A stretch of DNA of 64,000 nucleotides from Pseudonocardiaceae bacterium YIM PH 21723 (GTDB taxonomy: Bacteria > Actinomycetota > Actinomycetes > Mycobacteriales > Pseudonocardiaceae), in assembly GCA_003600225.1 (NCBI GenBank), contig QZFT01000048.1:1-64000 (forward strand), in the 5' to 3' direction. Positions 26,301 through 34,512 of the stretch are shown here, in pieces; position 1 is the stretch's first letter; each line of letters opens with the position of its first letter. Under the pieces are notes generated by a model that was not told the origin of the DNA, searched no databases, and was given only the letters and a program-made list of their open reading frames with translations. Position numbers and translations under genes: made by a program.

Positions 26301-27277
26301 CGGGTCCCACTCCGATCTGTGAGGCCTGGAAGGCGCTCTGCGGCACGCTGTTCGCCCCGGGCACCCAGCCTGCGGGCGAGGATGGCAGGACACCGGGGCA
26401 GCCCGCGGCGGCGCCGGTGACCGACCATCAGGCCGGCGAGCTGAGATCCGCCACCGGGCTGGTGGCCACCCCGGGCACGGCGGCGGGCACACCGGTGACG
26501 GGATCGTCCGGCACGGCCAAAGCCGGGAAGGACGACCGGCGCTGGATCTTCCACGACAACGGCGACGACAACTGGTTGCTGGAGACACAGCAGGGCGATC
26601 GGGCGGGACACGACTTCATGCTGGACATGAGCCCGGCGCGCCAGGTCGACCTGGCCGACTACCGCCCGGCGGCGCAGGGCGAAGGCTGGCGGTTCCGGGC
26701 GGTGGGCGGCGGTTGGTTCAACCTGGTCGCGAACAACGACGGCAGCTGCCTGACCGCCGTGGCGGCGGGCAAGGGATTGGTCACCGCCGACTGCACCGGT
26801 ACCGATGCCCAGCGGTGGCAGCCTTTCGACCTCAGTGCCGCGTTGCCACCGTCCACAGAGCCCACCTCCTCCCTGGTCTCGAAAGACGGTGTCGCCGTCG
26901 ACCTGGACTTCGGTGACCGGACACCCGGTACGAAGATCCAATCCCGGAAGCCCAAGGACTGGTGGCCACAGCCACAGGGCTGGTTCGTGCGTGATCAGGG
27001 CAACGACACCTGGCTGATCGAGACCGGGTACGGCGGCTCGAAGATGCTGGCCAAGACCACGGACGGGCATACCGAACTGGCCGCATACCAGGAGGGCGCC
27101 CTGAACCAACGCTGGTGGGTGACCATCGCCAGTGAGCCGGGCTGGCTGCTGCTGGTCAACCACGAAGGCGGCTGCCTGACCTCGTCCGCCATCGGCGAAC
27201 CACTCCAGGTCACGCCCTGTACCACCGCTTCGGCGCAGAAGTGGCACATCGTGACCGGCACGGCGAAGGCGGCCTGA
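23309..27277 (+). CDS. Exported multidomain CdtB-like nuclease / SGNH hydrolase / hemopexin / ricin-lectin protein
   Basis: A 1,322-residue exported protein. A signal peptide (about 1-37, ending in alanines) is followed by an endonuclease/exonuclease/phosphatase domain (about 38-355). That domain has all the usual motifs: TWNMNGS, LALQEH, YNVHAD, LGDFNT, NNYDYMIANG and SDHYPVVF. Next is an SGNH hydrolase (about 395-740) with nucleophile Ser404 in MGDSYISGEAGRW, GGNDLGF and IHPNAFGQ. Hemopexin-like repeats (about 765-960; VYLFHGPTYARVEGG, AYLFSGDRYVAL, GYLIKGDKAVDL) come next. The C-terminus (about 1040-1322) carries QxW ricin-lectin motifs (QRWQPF, QRWWV, QKWHIV). Substrates and targets are unknown. 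GGAG precedes the ATG. Its stop overlaps the next start as TGATG. Confidence 0.88.
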   Translation: MRILSIPLRRFLLFIVMTMVACLLPLLAGAVPTATAAATDLRLGTWNMNGSVGNDSNQDGLKTKAKWLSVIPGLMRSQQLRALALQEHADNWSSSLDNVDGTVDDVETNGEADLGTGDPTTVADADDRYSTSPRSCTDRFVSNGFHPTDLGKTIYTHKKIVFTAQPGKTYHLYLLKTLNADRTLATITDQEASACRIMPMHISKEQLKASRFTTRGEYRKETSTRPAFGVKIGDSWIYNVHADSDFGMPNDTSQLLEAVSSVPGDHFAMLGDFNTRLEDLSDRTTLDDGEAAIASTKPTYKVGRSPTNNYDYMIANGLPPGTPHIPPAKRDGALHYTGFRQTFITNSDHYPVVFRDEADQARREAGEDRCAPATAPGTRLGAKVTPFAEECPVKPPAIVSMGDSYISGEAGRWAGNANTPDRDSVWGTDRGMASYVDNTGYQGGNGCDRSDIAEIKGADIAGIPPDHRFNLACSGALTQHVAAEKFKGEDPQVTQLERVAAANDVRLITVSMGGNDLGFSDVVASCASNYLNPVPSEHCNTKQWAALQQGLATTRPKVTATLGKVIDTMTRLGYDRDHYRLVLQSYPAPMPAGPGFREKGETYQRYSRDGCPFYNDDATWAHDTVIPAIADMLHTAAQSVGADFLDLRDAFAGHELCATTAGQATAANSAANPLPAANAEWARWVPQLVDLPWIPAQPNRQGAKQEAIHPNAFGQQALSACLTQFAATPVGTSSQCVGAAGLGPDKVHLGKAGDPAPTPGRPIDGAVTLNDRDVYLFHGPTYARVEGGIHVDGGVKSIYDTWPALRGTRFTSSIDGGFTRPGDPDVAYLFSGDRYVALRLGRTRAEDRLLDGPGRIADRWPALRGTGFETGIDAAFADGRARDTGYLIKGDKAVDLRFAPVGEFDPGATTSGTIRGTGEFWPTLKRVDSEGTAFTKKIDAAFGFVTPRHQCYPPGAAQKPLNCPTAWSESVFVSEGKLVRLGKLSFRSGRPGNESLESGPTPICEAWKALCGTLFAPGTQPAGEDGRTPGQPAAAPVTDHQAGELRSATGLVATPGTAAGTPVTGSSGTAKAGKDDRRWIFHDNGDDNWLLETQQGDRAGHDFMLDMSPARQVDLADYRPAAQGEGWRFRAVGGGWFNLVANNDGSCLTAVAAGKGLVTADCTGTDAQRWQPFDLSAALPPSTEPTSSLVSKDGVAVDLDFGDRTPGTKIQSRKPKDWWPQPQGWFVRDQGNDTWLIETGYGGSKMLAKTTDGHTELAAYQEGALNQRWWVTIASEPGWLLLVNHEGGCLTSSAIGEPLQVTPCTTASAQKWHIVTGTAKAA

Positions 27278-29889
27278 TGACCGGACACTCGATCGACGGG
27301 AAGACAGGAATGCGGACAATCGCGTGGTCACGGAGATTCGGCACCGGGCTCGCGCTGGCGATCACCGGCACCCTCGCCGGACTCGGCGCCACCTGGCTCG
27401 GCCTGCTGCTGGCGGGCGGCGGATCGGGCTTCGACGCCTCGATCGCCCGGCAGCTCCGGCACAGTGTGCACGGGGTGTTCACCGCCTTCGGCGCTGGAAT
27501 GGGCGCACCGGTGGACTGGCGGTCCGACGCCATCGGCTGGTCGGGCCGGATCTGGCCGGTCGACCTGCTCGGCCAGGGCTCCCCACTGCTGTGGGTCCTG
27601 GCCGGTCCGGTGGTAGCCGCGCTGGTCACGGCGCTACTGGTCCGCCGGCATAAGCCCGGCGGCGTGGGAGTGCTGGGCATCGGCTGTGGGTATCTGCTGA
27701 CGCTGGGCGCCGGCCCGGTGCTCGTCGCCGCAGCCCCGGGCCTGCTGGAGCTGAGCACGCCGTGGCCGCTGCGCGCGGGATTCGCCGCCGGATGGGTGGC
27801 GCTGGCCGCGGCGCTGGTCCTGCTCGGCCGGATCGGCCTCGGAAGGGCCGGTGTTCCCCGGTTGCCGCTGCGACCGATCGCGCTCGCGCTGACCGGTGTG
27901 CTCGCGGCGGGCCTGCTGGTGGCCTCCGTCGGCGGCCGGACCGGTGGTGACTACGCCACGGCGGCCACCGCGGCGGTGGACACGCTGCGCCGGGAGAAGG
28001 GCGCCGGCTTCCTCGGCGCGCAGGAGTCCCGGTACGACGTGCCCTCGCTGCTGCGGATCGACGGTCCGCTCGGCGCCGGGCCCGGCCAGTGGCTGGGCGA
28101 GCACGCGGCGTTGTTCGGGCTGCCCGATCCGCAGCGGCAACTCCGGGAGGTCGGCCGGGACACCGACCGGCTCGGCCAGCAGCACATCCGGTACCAGCAG
28201 ACGGTCGACGGGATTCCGGTGCACGACGCGGTGGCGATCATGCACCTGGACGAGGGTGGCAGCCGGGTGCACGCGATCAGCAGCGGCACCCGGCCGGACC
28301 TGGCCCCGGTGTCCACCGTGCCGGATATCGACGCGAACGCGGCACTGGCCACGGCACGCAAGGCACTCCCCCATGGCGAACCGGTCATGCCGGTGACATT
28401 GCAGGTCCGGGGCGACCTGCCGGAACGGGGCAAGAAGGCCGATACCCGGCTGGTCTGGCGGGTGTGGCTGTCCGACCCGGCGACGCAGGCCTCGAACGAC
28501 TACTACGTCGACGCGCACACCGGCCACCTGCGCTGGCTCGACCTCAAGAAGGAGGCCGGGCGCGATATCAGGGTGTTCGACGATGAGCACAAGGGAGACG
28601 AGACCAACGAGGCTCCTGACCCGAAGCCGGTGTGGTCCGGTGGGCATCACGTCGGTGCCGATGTGCTCGACGCGGACAAGGCGTACGACTGGAGTGGAGC
28701 CGCCTACGACTACTACCGGGACAAGTTCGGCCGGGACGGCGTCGACGGTAAGGGACAGCCCGTGACGGCCCATGCCCAGCACGGCGCGGGCATGGTCAAC
28801 GCGTTCTTCGACAGTGGCACCGCGGCGCTGTACATCGGCGACAACATGGCCAGCGCGGACGTGCTCGGCCACGAGCTCACCCACGCCGTGGTGCACCACA
28901 CCGCCAACCTCGAGTACTACGAGCAGCCGGGCGCGCTGAACGAGAGCTACGCGGACATCTTCGGCAAGATGTCCCAGCGGTACGCCGCCGGGACAGCCGT
29001 CACCACGGATTGGACCATCGGGAGGGGCACGGCGGCCGGGGTCATCCGGGACATGGCCGATCCGCACAACGGCACCGACGGCAACGATCCGAACGTCCCA
29101 TGGCAGCCCGCCACCATGGACGAGTACATCTTCACCTGCATGGACAACCTGGGGGTGCACTATAACAGCGGTATCGCCAACCACGCGTACTACCTCATGG
29201 CGCAGGCCATCGGCGAGGACCGCGCCGAGCAGATCGCCTACCGGACGCTGACCACCTACCTCACCCCGACCTCGGGTTTCAACACCGCGGCGCAGGCCAC
29301 CATCCAGGCGGCGCGGGACCTGTACGGCGAGGACACGCCGGAGGTGCTGGCGGCGCAGAAGTCCTGGGAGGAGGTGGGGGTGATCGGCGGTTTCATCCGG
29401 TACAAGCTGGTGGCGTGCCTGTGCATCATCCCGATCGTCGTCCCGGCCGGTGACTGGGACGATCTCGCCCCCGGGGGTCCTGGCGCCGACGAGATGCTGG
29501 CGGCGAGTGCGCACCTGTGGGAGCGGATGCAGAGCGGATCGAGCCCGGCGCTGAGCCACTACGGCAGCGTGATCATGGATCGGGGCCACGATCTGATGGA
29601 CATCTTCAACCACGACCGAGGACTGCGTGACCAGTTGCTGCGGACCCTGCAGAGCCTGTACGGCGCCATGCTCAGTTCGGGGACGAAAGACGGGGACAAG
29701 ACCGTGGTCAGCAGGCAGATGATCGATGAGACCAACGCGTTGTTCGACGGCCTGAGCGCCTACGGACAGAAGACGAAACAGCAGGACATCGTCGATTCGG
29801 TGGCCAAGGAACGCAAGGATGTCACCCCGGACCTGGTGGGCAAGACGGTCAACGAGGCGACGAAGATCCTGGACAAGAAAGTGAAGTAG
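27277..29889 (+). CDS. Membrane-anchored M4 (thermolysin-family) metallopeptidase
   Basis: 870 residues. The first 220 contain about five membrane segments. Then come an FTP/PepSY-type propeptide (about 235-430, HIRYQQTVDGIPVHDAVA) and the M4 catalytic domain (about 450-710) with zinc ligands in HELTHAVVHH (near 532) and the downstream glutamate in NESYADIFG, plus the active-site His region GVHYNSGIANHAYY. A helical C-terminal extension of about 150 residues follows. Secreted M4 enzymes normally start with a signal peptide, so a polytopic anchor is unusual. The start ATG overlaps the stop of the multidomain exoprotein; it may process or release that protein. Confidence 0.9.
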   Translation: MTGHSIDGKTGMRTIAWSRRFGTGLALAITGTLAGLGATWLGLLLAGGGSGFDASIARQLRHSVHGVFTAFGAGMGAPVDWRSDAIGWSGRIWPVDLLGQGSPLLWVLAGPVVAALVTALLVRRHKPGGVGVLGIGCGYLLTLGAGPVLVAAAPGLLELSTPWPLRAGFAAGWVALAAALVLLGRIGLGRAGVPRLPLRPIALALTGVLAAGLLVASVGGRTGGDYATAATAAVDTLRREKGAGFLGAQESRYDVPSLLRIDGPLGAGPGQWLGEHAALFGLPDPQRQLREVGRDTDRLGQQHIRYQQTVDGIPVHDAVAIMHLDEGGSRVHAISSGTRPDLAPVSTVPDIDANAALATARKALPHGEPVMPVTLQVRGDLPERGKKADTRLVWRVWLSDPATQASNDYYVDAHTGHLRWLDLKKEAGRDIRVFDDEHKGDETNEAPDPKPVWSGGHHVGADVLDADKAYDWSGAAYDYYRDKFGRDGVDGKGQPVTAHAQHGAGMVNAFFDSGTAALYIGDNMASADVLGHELTHAVVHHTANLEYYEQPGALNESYADIFGKMSQRYAAGTAVTTDWTIGRGTAAGVIRDMADPHNGTDGNDPNVPWQPATMDEYIFTCMDNLGVHYNSGIANHAYYLMAQAIGEDRAEQIAYRTLTTYLTPTSGFNTAAQATIQAARDLYGEDTPEVLAAQKSWEEVGVIGGFIRYKLVACLCIIPIVVPAGDWDDLAPGGPGADEMLAASAHLWERMQSGSSPALSHYGSVIMDRGHDLMDIFNHDRGLRDQLLRTLQSLYGAMLSSGTKDGDKTVVSRQMIDETNALFDGLSAYGQKTKQQDIVDSVAKERKDVTPDLVGKTVNEATKILDKKVK

Positions 29890-29911
29890 CCCAGCCCCGC
29901 GGTAATGACGA

Positions 29912-29941
29912 GATGCCCCCTGTCCGCGGACAGGGGGCATC
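29912..29941. terminator. Perfect palindromic terminator
   Basis: A 30-base perfect palindrome centred on GCGC (GATGCCCCCTGTCC and its complement) begins 22 bases after the peptidase stop. It should end the two-gene operon. Confidence 0.8.
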
Positions 29942-30109
29942 TCGCGCCCTCAGGACGCTTCCCCCGATCGCGTGGTGATCGACGCTGGGATGGCCGGTCC
30001 GCCCGGTCCACGGTAGAAGAGGACGGAGCATCCGACACCGCTCTGGTGTCTGGTCGGTGCCTTCGGGCACTGACCGATTCTGTGCCGGACATCCCGCAGG
30101 GAGCTTCGC

Positions 30110-30802
30110 GTGAGCAGCACCGACCAGCCCATTGACCTCGCCGCGATCGACTTCAACGCCGTCTACCGGAACGAAGCGTTTCCCGGCTTCGACTCCAGCG
30201 GTGTCCCTTGGGACATCAGGGACGTGCAGCCCGCCGTGGTCGAGTTGGAGGCGGCGGGTCGCTTCACCGGCGACGTGCTCGACATCGGCTGCGGACTCGG
30301 TGACAACGCGGTGTTCCTGGCCGGCCGCGGTCACTCGGTGACCGCCATCGACGGCTCCTCAGTGGCGATCGAGCAGGCCAGACAACGCGCGGCGGGCTCG
30401 GATATCGAATTCGCCGTCGCCGATGCCACCCGGCTGACCGGCTACGAGGACCGATTCGACTCGGTACTCGACAGCGCGCTCTTCCACGCCCTCGACCAGC
30501 AACTCCGCCCGCTCTACGCGGCAGCCCTGCACCGCGCCACCCGGCCCGGAGCCCGGCTGAGCATGCTGTGCTTCTCCGACGCGCCCGGCGGAATGCCCGC
30601 GCCGTTCGCCGTGCCGGAATCCGAGTTGCGCGGGACGCTGTCGGCGGCCGGTTGGACCGTCACCGACCTGAGCCACGCGACCTACTTCGCCTCGGCGGCC
30701 GTGGTCAACGGCTTCCTCGAGCCGCTCGGCAGGCCGGCCGCGCTCGATGGCCAGGGCCGCGCCAAGCTCGCCATCTGGCAGGTACTGGCCGACCGATCCT
30801 GA
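30110..30802 (+). CDS. Class I SAM-dependent methyltransferase
   Basis: The 230-residue protein has the SAM-binding motif VLDIGCGLGDNAVFLAGRGH, the acidic end of strand 2 (VTAIDGS) and the VADATRL segment of a Methyltransf_25-type domain. The small-molecule substrate is unknown. The N-terminal segment (FNAVYRNEAFPG, VPWDIRDVQPAV) resembles TPMT/TehB-like enzymes. The GTG at 30110 follows AGGGAG. No obvious operon partner. Confidence 0.85.
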   Translation: MSSTDQPIDLAAIDFNAVYRNEAFPGFDSSGVPWDIRDVQPAVVELEAAGRFTGDVLDIGCGLGDNAVFLAGRGHSVTAIDGSSVAIEQARQRAAGSDIEFAVADATRLTGYEDRFDSVLDSALFHALDQQLRPLYAAALHRATRPGARLSMLCFSDAPGGMPAPFAVPESELRGTLSAAGWTVTDLSHATYFASAAVVNGFLEPLGRPAALDGQGRAKLAIWQVLADRS

Positions 30803-30897
30803 CCGGCCAGGGCCTCAGCGGGCGAATGGCCGGATGTTGGCCGTTTTTGACCGATAACGGGCAGCGAGCCCGACTCCGGGTGTTCGAAGATCGGCAC

Positions 30898-31761
30898 ATG
30901 CACGACACAGATACAGCGAAGACCGTTCAGCTCGCCGGCAAAACGGTGTCCCGGATCGGCTACGGCGGGATGCGGTTGACCGACCACCCGTTCTGGGGTC
31001 CGCCCGCCGACCGGGAACACTCGATCCGGCTGGCCCGACGGGTGGTCGACGTCGGCGTCGACCACATCGACACCGCCGACAGCTACGGCCTCGGCGCCTC
31101 CGAGGACATCCTGCGCGAGGCCCTGCACCCCTATCCGGATCACCTGCTGATCGCGACGAAGATCGGCCAGGTCCAACCGCGGCCACGTGAATGGGTGCCG
31201 GTCGGTCACCCCGCCCTCCTGCGCCACCAGTGCGAGATGAGCCTGCGGCGGCTGGGCGTCGATCGGATCGACCTGCTTTACCTGCACCGTGTCGATCCGG
31301 AAGTGCCCTTCGCCGACCAGGTGGGCACCATGAAGGACCTGCGGGACGAGGGCAAGATCGCACACTTCGGGCTGTCCGAGGTCTCGCCGGACCAGATCGA
31401 CCAGGCCCGAGCGATCATCGACGTCGCCGCGGTCCAGAACATCTACAACCTGACGACCCGCCACTGGGACCACGTCGTCGAATACTGCACGCGTGAGGGC
31501 ATCCCGTTCGTCCCGTGGTTCCCGGTGATGAACGGTGACCTGGCTCAGCCCGGCGGTATCGCCGCCGAGGTCGCAGCGGAGATCGGAGCCACCACCACAC
31601 AGGTCGCGCTGGCGTGGCTGCTGGCGCGGTCCGAGATGATCTGCCCGATTCCCGGGACGTCCTCAATCGCACACCTCGAAGAAAACGCGGCCGCCGCCGA
31701 GCTCCGCCTCACCGATCAGCAGATCGCGAGTCTCACCGAGGCGGGAAGTTCCACTACGTAG
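30898..31761 (+). CDS. Aldo/keto reductase
   Basis: A 287-residue NADPH-dependent reductase of the AKR TIM-barrel family. The catalytic Asp/Tyr pair is in DHIDTADSYG, with ATKIG (Lys), DLLYLHRVD (His) and the C-terminal cofactor loop IPGTSSIAHLEEN. It resembles oxidoreductases of the YdbC/PdxI group. Substrate is unknown. It converges on the AraC-type regulator with an eight-base overlap. Confidence 0.88.
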   Translation: MHDTDTAKTVQLAGKTVSRIGYGGMRLTDHPFWGPPADREHSIRLARRVVDVGVDHIDTADSYGLGASEDILREALHPYPDHLLIATKIGQVQPRPREWVPVGHPALLRHQCEMSLRRLGVDRIDLLYLHRVDPEVPFADQVGTMKDLRDEGKIAHFGLSEVSPDQIDQARAIIDVAAVQNIYNLTTRHWDHVVEYCTREGIPFVPWFPVMNGDLAQPGGIAAEVAAEIGATTTQVALAWLLARSEMICPIPGTSSIAHLEENAAAAELRLTDQQIASLTEAGSSTT

Positions 31762-32767
31762 CAGGCGACCGCCGGCTCCGCGCGGGACCGTACCGAATCC
31801 GGTACTGCCCCGGGGAAAGCTCAGCGAGCTTGACGAAGTGGTGACGCAGCGACGATTCGGACCCGAAGCCACTCGCGGCGGCGATGCGCTGCACGGTCCA
31901 CGTCGTGCGCTGCAGCAACTCCTGGGCCCGCCGCACGCGGAGCCGGTGCAGCCATTCCATCGGCGGAATACCGAGCGCCTCCTGGCATTGACGGGAGAAC
32001 GTCCGGGTGCTCATCCCGGCGTGCTCGGCGAGCCTGGCGATGGTGAGCTGCTCCGCGAGGTGGTCCTCCGCCCAGCGCAACGTGTCCGCAACGGAGCGAG
32101 GACGGCCGGGCGCCTCCCACCCCGTGTGCTGTGCCTGGTCGGCATCGCGGCGGAAAGGCGCGACCATGAAACGTGCGATCTCCGTTGCGAGTGCCGAGCC
32201 CTGGTCCAGCTCGATCAGGTGCAGGATCAGATCGAGCGCGGCGGTGCCACCGCCGGACGAGAAGATCCCCCGGTCTTCGACGAAGAGGCGCCCGGGATGG
32301 ACCCGGACCAGGGGTCGTTCGGCGGCGAGCCGATCTGCCCAGTGCCAGTGGGTGGTCGCTTCACGACCGTCGAGCAGGCCGGTGTCCGCCACCAGGAACG
32401 TTCCTAGGCAGAGCGCGACGATTCGGGCCCCGGCGGCGTGGGCGCGCAGGATGGTGGTGGCCAGCTCCGGTGGTGCGGACAAGATCCCCGGTGCAGCGGG
32501 GACGACGACGGTGTGCGCGGATTCCGCCCACACCGACGGCCGGTCCGGGACCAGCGCGTAAGCAGTGGCGCGACCGGTCCGGGTGACGACGGGCGTGTCG
32601 GGCCCGGTGACGGCGACCTCATACAACTCGGCACCCGCGTGATCGTTCGCGGCGGCGAAGACCTGAACGGCCAGCGCCACTTCGAACGTGCCAACGCCCT
32701 CGAGGCCGAGGACGGCGACCCGGTGCGGCTGTACGAGGCCCTGCCGGGAGTGGGAGTCAGGGAGCAC
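31754..32767 (-). CDS. GATase1/DJ-1-AraC family transcriptional regulator
   Basis: The 337-residue protein has an N-terminal DJ-1/PfpI-like amidotransferase fold (about 15-190, with the nucleophile-elbow cysteine in CLGTFLVADTGLL) and a C-terminal AraC pair of helix-turn-helix motifs (about 230-325, ARLAEHAGMSTRTFSRQCQE). It is an FtrA/CdhR-type regulator. Its neighbour, the aldo/keto reductase, may be a target. GTG 32767 is taken as start. A second regulator with the same architecture lies at 35739. Confidence 0.88.
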   Translation of the reverse strand: MLPDSHSRQGLVQPHRVAVLGLEGVGTFEVALAVQVFAAANDHAGAELYEVAVTGPDTPVVTRTGRATAYALVPDRPSVWAESAHTVVVPAAPGILSAPPELATTILRAHAAGARIVALCLGTFLVADTGLLDGREATTHWHWADRLAAERPLVRVHPGRLFVEDRGIFSSGGGTAALDLILHLIELDQGSALATEIARFMVAPFRRDADQAQHTGWEAPGRPRSVADTLRWAEDHLAEQLTIARLAEHAGMSTRTFSRQCQEALGIPPMEWLHRLRVRRAQELLQRTTWTVQRIAAASGFGSESSLRHHFVKLAELSPGQYRIRYGPARSRRSPAT

Positions 32768-33174
32768 CGCTGGTTCCTTCGATCAGGTGGCTGCTCTTCC
32801 GGGACGTCATTCTCGATCCAGGTGATCACCGGCCTGTCGTGCGGGCCGGGAAGGCCTCCGGTGGTGAGGCGCACGCGCCCAGGCCGGCAACAAGTTGGCC
32901 ATGGACCGACCTTGTCCAGGCCCTGGCCGGCCGGCCGCCACACCGGGTAGAGCCTGTACTTCGCAGCTTGCGGAGGCATTGAGACTGTTCCCGTCGACAC
33001 CCTGAAGTTCGCCGGGCCGTCGACGGTTGCGCGAGATCCGGAGAGACATGCGGTCCGGCTCCTGAGCGCGACCAACCTCCTCTCGAGTGAAACTGGACTG
33101 TGCCCACGCCCACCAGCGACTGAGAGACACGGCTTCAGCAATAGGTGCGCCCAGGACAACACCCTGCCGCGATC
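32768..33174. other. Gap upstream of the restriction genes
   Basis: About 400 bases between the divergent AraC-type and McrB genes. Open frames exist on both strands but none shows a recognisable domain. It should contain both promoters. Confidence 0.4.
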
Positions 33175-34512
33175 ATGCGCCATGATCGAAGGGTGCAGGC
33201 CACAGACGACACGGACACCACCCTCGACGCAGAGTTCGAGATCGAGCGCGACGGCAATGTGCTCGCGTTGGTCATGAAGAGCTCCAGCGGCAGATCCAAC
33301 ACCAGGCCCATGGGGATCAATCCCCAGTACAACCAGGCCTTAGAGCTGCTACTCGGCCGGCTTCGGGATCGCGAGGCCGTCCTGCTGAACGGGGTCGTCG
33401 ACTCAACCAAGGTCCGGAACCTGCCGGAGAGCGAGCGGACGATCCTCGACGGGCCGGTGACGCTGGCGGATCTGTCCGACATCGAGCAGTTCCGCAGAAC
33501 TCTGGGCCGCGCTCAGGGCCGGATCGGGAGGTCCGAGTCCGAGAAGGAGGGCAACGGCACCAAACAGATCCGGCTGAGGGTGGAGGTGCCCGGCTACGGC
33601 CCCAATGACGCGAGCAGGCTCGCCAAAGACCTGGCCACGCCCTCGAATCAGCCCGACAGCGGTGTGCAGCTGCCCGAGATCACCCAGGCGCTCGCCGACG
33701 GACTGCATTTCGACCTGCCCTGGCTGGAGAAGGTCGGCCTTCTGCTGCAGCATCGCAAACAAATCGTGCTGTACGGGCCGCCGGGTACCGGGAAGACCCA
33801 TCTCGCCCGCGAACTGGCCCGGCACATCGCCGGACAGGGAACCACCCGGCTGGTGCAGTTCCACCCCTCCTACACCTACGAGGACTTCTTCGAGGGCTTC
33901 CGGCCGCGGCTCAAGGGCGACACCGCCGCCTTCGAACTGGTACCCGGCCCGCTTCGGCGGCTGGTACGGGACGCGGAGGCCGACAAGAGCCGGCCGCATG
34001 TGCTGATCATCGACGAGATCAACCGGGCGAACCTGCCGAAGGTCTTCGGTGAACTGTATTTCCTCCTGGAGTACCGCGACGAGGCGATCGACCTCCAGTA
34101 CTCACCGGGCGATCGGTTCAAGCTGCCGGCGAACGTCTTCATCATCGGCACGATGAACACCACGGACCGGTCCATCGCCCTGATGGACGCGGCCATGCGT
34201 CGCCGGTTCGCCTTCGTCGAACTACATCCGGATCACCCTCCGGTACGCGATGTCCTGTCGAGGTGGTCCGAGACCCACGGTAAGGGCGGCGACCGCGCTG
34301 CGCTGCTGGCCAAACTCAATGAGGCCATCGGTGCCGACCATGAATTCAAGATCGGCCCGTCGTACCTGATGAAACCAGATGCGGATCATGGCCTGGATCT
34401 GGTCTGGGAACACTCGATTCTGCCGTTGCTCGAGGAGTACTTCTACGAGCGCATGTCTCGTCAGCAGGTACATGAGACGTTCGGTCTCGATGCGCTGCGC
34501 AACCTCCCATGA
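33175..34512 (+). CDS. mcrB: McrB-like AAA+ GTPase of a methylation-dependent restriction system
   Basis: About 445 residues. The N-terminal 150 form a domain unlike the DNA-binding domain of E. coli McrB (AEFEIERDGNVLALVMKSS, RPMGINPQYNQALELLLGR). The AAA+ core has Walker A GPPGTGKTHLA, Walker B VLIIDEINRANLPKVFGEL, and MNTTDRS, the McrB-type guanine-binding loop, followed by AAMRRRF. It should translocate DNA and drive the McrC nuclease. Start uncertain: ATG 33175, GTG 33193 or GTG 33145, none with a good ribosome site. Its stop overlaps mcrC by four bases. Confidence 0.9.
   Translation: MRHDRRVQATDDTDTTLDAEFEIERDGNVLALVMKSSSGRSNTRPMGINPQYNQALELLLGRLRDREAVLLNGVVDSTKVRNLPESERTILDGPVTLADLSDIEQFRRTLGRAQGRIGRSESEKEGNGTKQIRLRVEVPGYGPNDASRLAKDLATPSNQPDSGVQLPEITQALADGLHFDLPWLEKVGLLLQHRKQIVLYGPPGTGKTHLARELARHIAGQGTTRLVQFHPSYTYEDFFEGFRPRLKGDTAAFELVPGPLRRLVRDAEADKSRPHVLIIDEINRANLPKVFGELYFLLEYRDEAIDLQYSPGDRFKLPANVFIIGTMNTTDRSIALMDAAMRRRFAFVELHPDHPPVRDVLSRWSETHGKGGDRAALLAKLNEAIGADHEFKIGPSYLMKPDADHGLDLVWEHSILPLLEEYFYERMSRQQVHETFGLDALRNLP

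Noticed and set aside
24260-27331. 1,023-codon open frame antisense to the multidomain exoprotein
   Set aside because: High-GC shadow frame: no domain, low-complexity composition, while the forward frame has a signal peptide and several catalytic motifs.
27634-29940. 768-codon open frame antisense to the M4 peptidase
   Set aside because: Shadow of the peptidase codon pattern; no recognisable motif.
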